A program made the translations under genes and the position numbers. The notes under the pieces are model-generated. The model saw only the letters and a program-made list of their open reading frames with translations, had not been told where the DNA came from and searched no databases. A stretch of 64,000 nucleotides of DNA from a virus, in IMG/VR virus record IMGVR_UViG_3300042868_008486, positions 1-64,000 of that record. The stretch is one strand, 5' to 3'. Shown here piece by piece: positions 63,264 through 64,000 of the stretch (its first letter is position 1; each line of letters starts with the position of its first letter).

Positions 63264-64000
63264 TTAGTTTTTCACTTGAATACTCTTCTTAAAGGTTAAC
63301 GTAATATATGTATCATCATTACCGTATAAGTATAATTTACCAAATAAATCATAACCTAAAAATTTACTTCTCATTCTCAAAGGTCCGGCAACATCTAACT
63401 CAGCATTAACTGATTGATTTGGTGTCCGTCCGTCACCGTTTTTATTTAAATCCTCAACTTTAATAAATACTTGAAAAGGACCTGTAGATTGTTTAGGTTG
63501 TAATGTCATAGGTACTTTTAAATCTGAAGTAACTAAATCAGTATCACCATTGAATACTTTAATAGTGATTGGGGTTGTTGAGTTATTAGTAAAACCTTCA
63601 AATTTAAATGGTACTAACGTACCAACAGTTGTTGTTGTTGGTTTTTCCGATTTTGTTAAATCAAGATTTCTATTACCTACCAACTCTTCAACCTTACCTT
63701 CGCCAACTTGAGGTTTACCATCAGCACCAACTGTACCAACTTGAGGTTTACCATCAGCACCAACTGTACCAACTTGAGGTTTACCATCAGCACCAACTGT
63801 ACCAACTTGAGGTTTACCATCAGCACCAACTTGAGGGTTATTTACAGGTGCTTTTCCACCCGGAAATTGAGTCTCCAATTTTTGAATGGTGGTGGGGTAT
63901 TTTGATATATCTAAAATCTTACCTGATTTATTCTTTGCAACCCACTTATTATTCTGTTTCTGATATGTATAATTTTTATCACCAGGAACTGTTAACCAAG
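63264..64000 (-). CDS. repeat-containing putative virion protein, 5' end outside the window
   Basis: At least 245 codons; the frame is open to the right edge and reads WLTVPGDKNYTYQKQNNKWV there, so the start is missing. The edge segment resembles a short module on virion proteins (W-x-x-x-PGDxxYxYxxxNxxW). Next come four tandem copies of an 11-residue unit GTVGADGKPQV, then a beta-sandwich domain (PFKFEGFTNNSTTPITIKVF, LYLYGNDDTYITLTFKKS). Likely a fibre, decoration or internal protein. Confidence 0.75.
   Translation of the reverse strand, partial: WLTVPGDKNYTYQKQNNKWVAKNKSGKILDISKYPTTIQKLETQFPGGKAPVNNPQVGADGKPQVGTVGADGKPQVGTVGADGKPQVGTVGADGKPQVGEGKVEELVGNRNLDLTKSEKPTTTTVGTLVPFKFEGFTNNSTTPITIKVFNGDTDLVTSDLKVPMTLQPKQSTGPFQVFIKVEDLNKNGDGRTPNQSVNAELDVAGPLRMRSKFLGYDLFGKLYLYGNDDTYITLTFKKSIQVKN
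63703..63835 (-). repeat. 33-bp tandem repeat, four units
   Basis: In-frame direct repeats with nearly no variation encode GTVGADGKPQV units. The near identity at DNA level suggests recent expansion by slippage. Confidence 0.9.

Noticed and set aside
63703-63835. 33-bp repeats as a CRISPR array
   Set aside because: Units are directly adjacent with no spacers and encode in-frame GTVGADGKPQV repeats.

Overview
The window is an internal piece of a large, AT-rich (about one-third G+C by eye) tailed-phage genome whose host is very probably a member of the Bacteroidota, most likely a flavobacterium. Phage evidence: about 30 tRNA genes in one array, two RNA ligases, a GH19 endolysin, thymidylate synthase plus dihydrofolate reductase, very tight gene packing with ATGA-type overlaps, and many small orphan genes. 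Host evidence: promoters of the form TTG-N20-TAnnTTTG (the Bacteroidota sigma pattern), no Shine-Dalgarno signals, a secreted protein with the domain layout of type IX secretion cargo, and secreted MORN and carboxypeptidase-regulatory-like proteins. Terminase, portal, major capsid and polymerase genes are not here, so this is one arm of a bigger genome.

Layout. 1-415: leftward promoters and a boxA-like element aimed at a tRNA that starts at the left edge. 416-2441: three overlapping genes for cell-wall peptidase-like proteins with a common C-terminal tag. 2487-8285: a leftward operon of RNA ligases, a metallophosphoesterase, a cyclic-phosphate-processing receiver domain, a SLOG protein and a secreted adhesin-like protein. 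8340-14802: the tRNA array, which covers all 20 amino acids and includes an initiator tRNA. It is interleaved with odd tRNA-like structured elements, promoters, boxA-like leaders, a GatB/YqeY-domain gene and an ORF with no start codon. 15132-16725: archaemetzincin-like protease and HNH endonuclease. 16827-28887: probable virion proteins (peptidoglycan-binding, membrane-active, acidic, cysteine-rich). 28929-36255: P-loop kinase, membrane proteins, HAD phosphatase, and a histidine kinase with a response regulator. 36327-39719: GH19 endolysin followed by a glycosylation block. 39758-48016: small genes, an FKBP isomerase, metalloproteases, a lysozyme-like protein and ThyA. 48022-64000: secreted nuclease, DHFR, and a long series of late genes with related N-termini.

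How it fits together. At least 17 otherwise unrelated proteins begin with variants of MKxIITExQ or a related amphipathic leader. Several of these leaders end in an I/L-x-E-Q sequence about 18-23 residues in, which matches the T4-type prohead-protease rule (cut after I/L-x-E). I infer that these are capsid-targeted proteins packaged for injection. Their genes mostly follow a TATTTAT box with no -33 element, whereas nucleotide- and RNA-metabolism genes follow TAnnTTTG boxes. In both classes the box often lies exactly 4 nt before the ATG, which predicts leaderless mRNAs. The RNA ligases, cyclic-phosphate receiver, phosphoesterase, kinase and large tRNA set look like a coordinated RNA-repair and tRNA-replacement programme.
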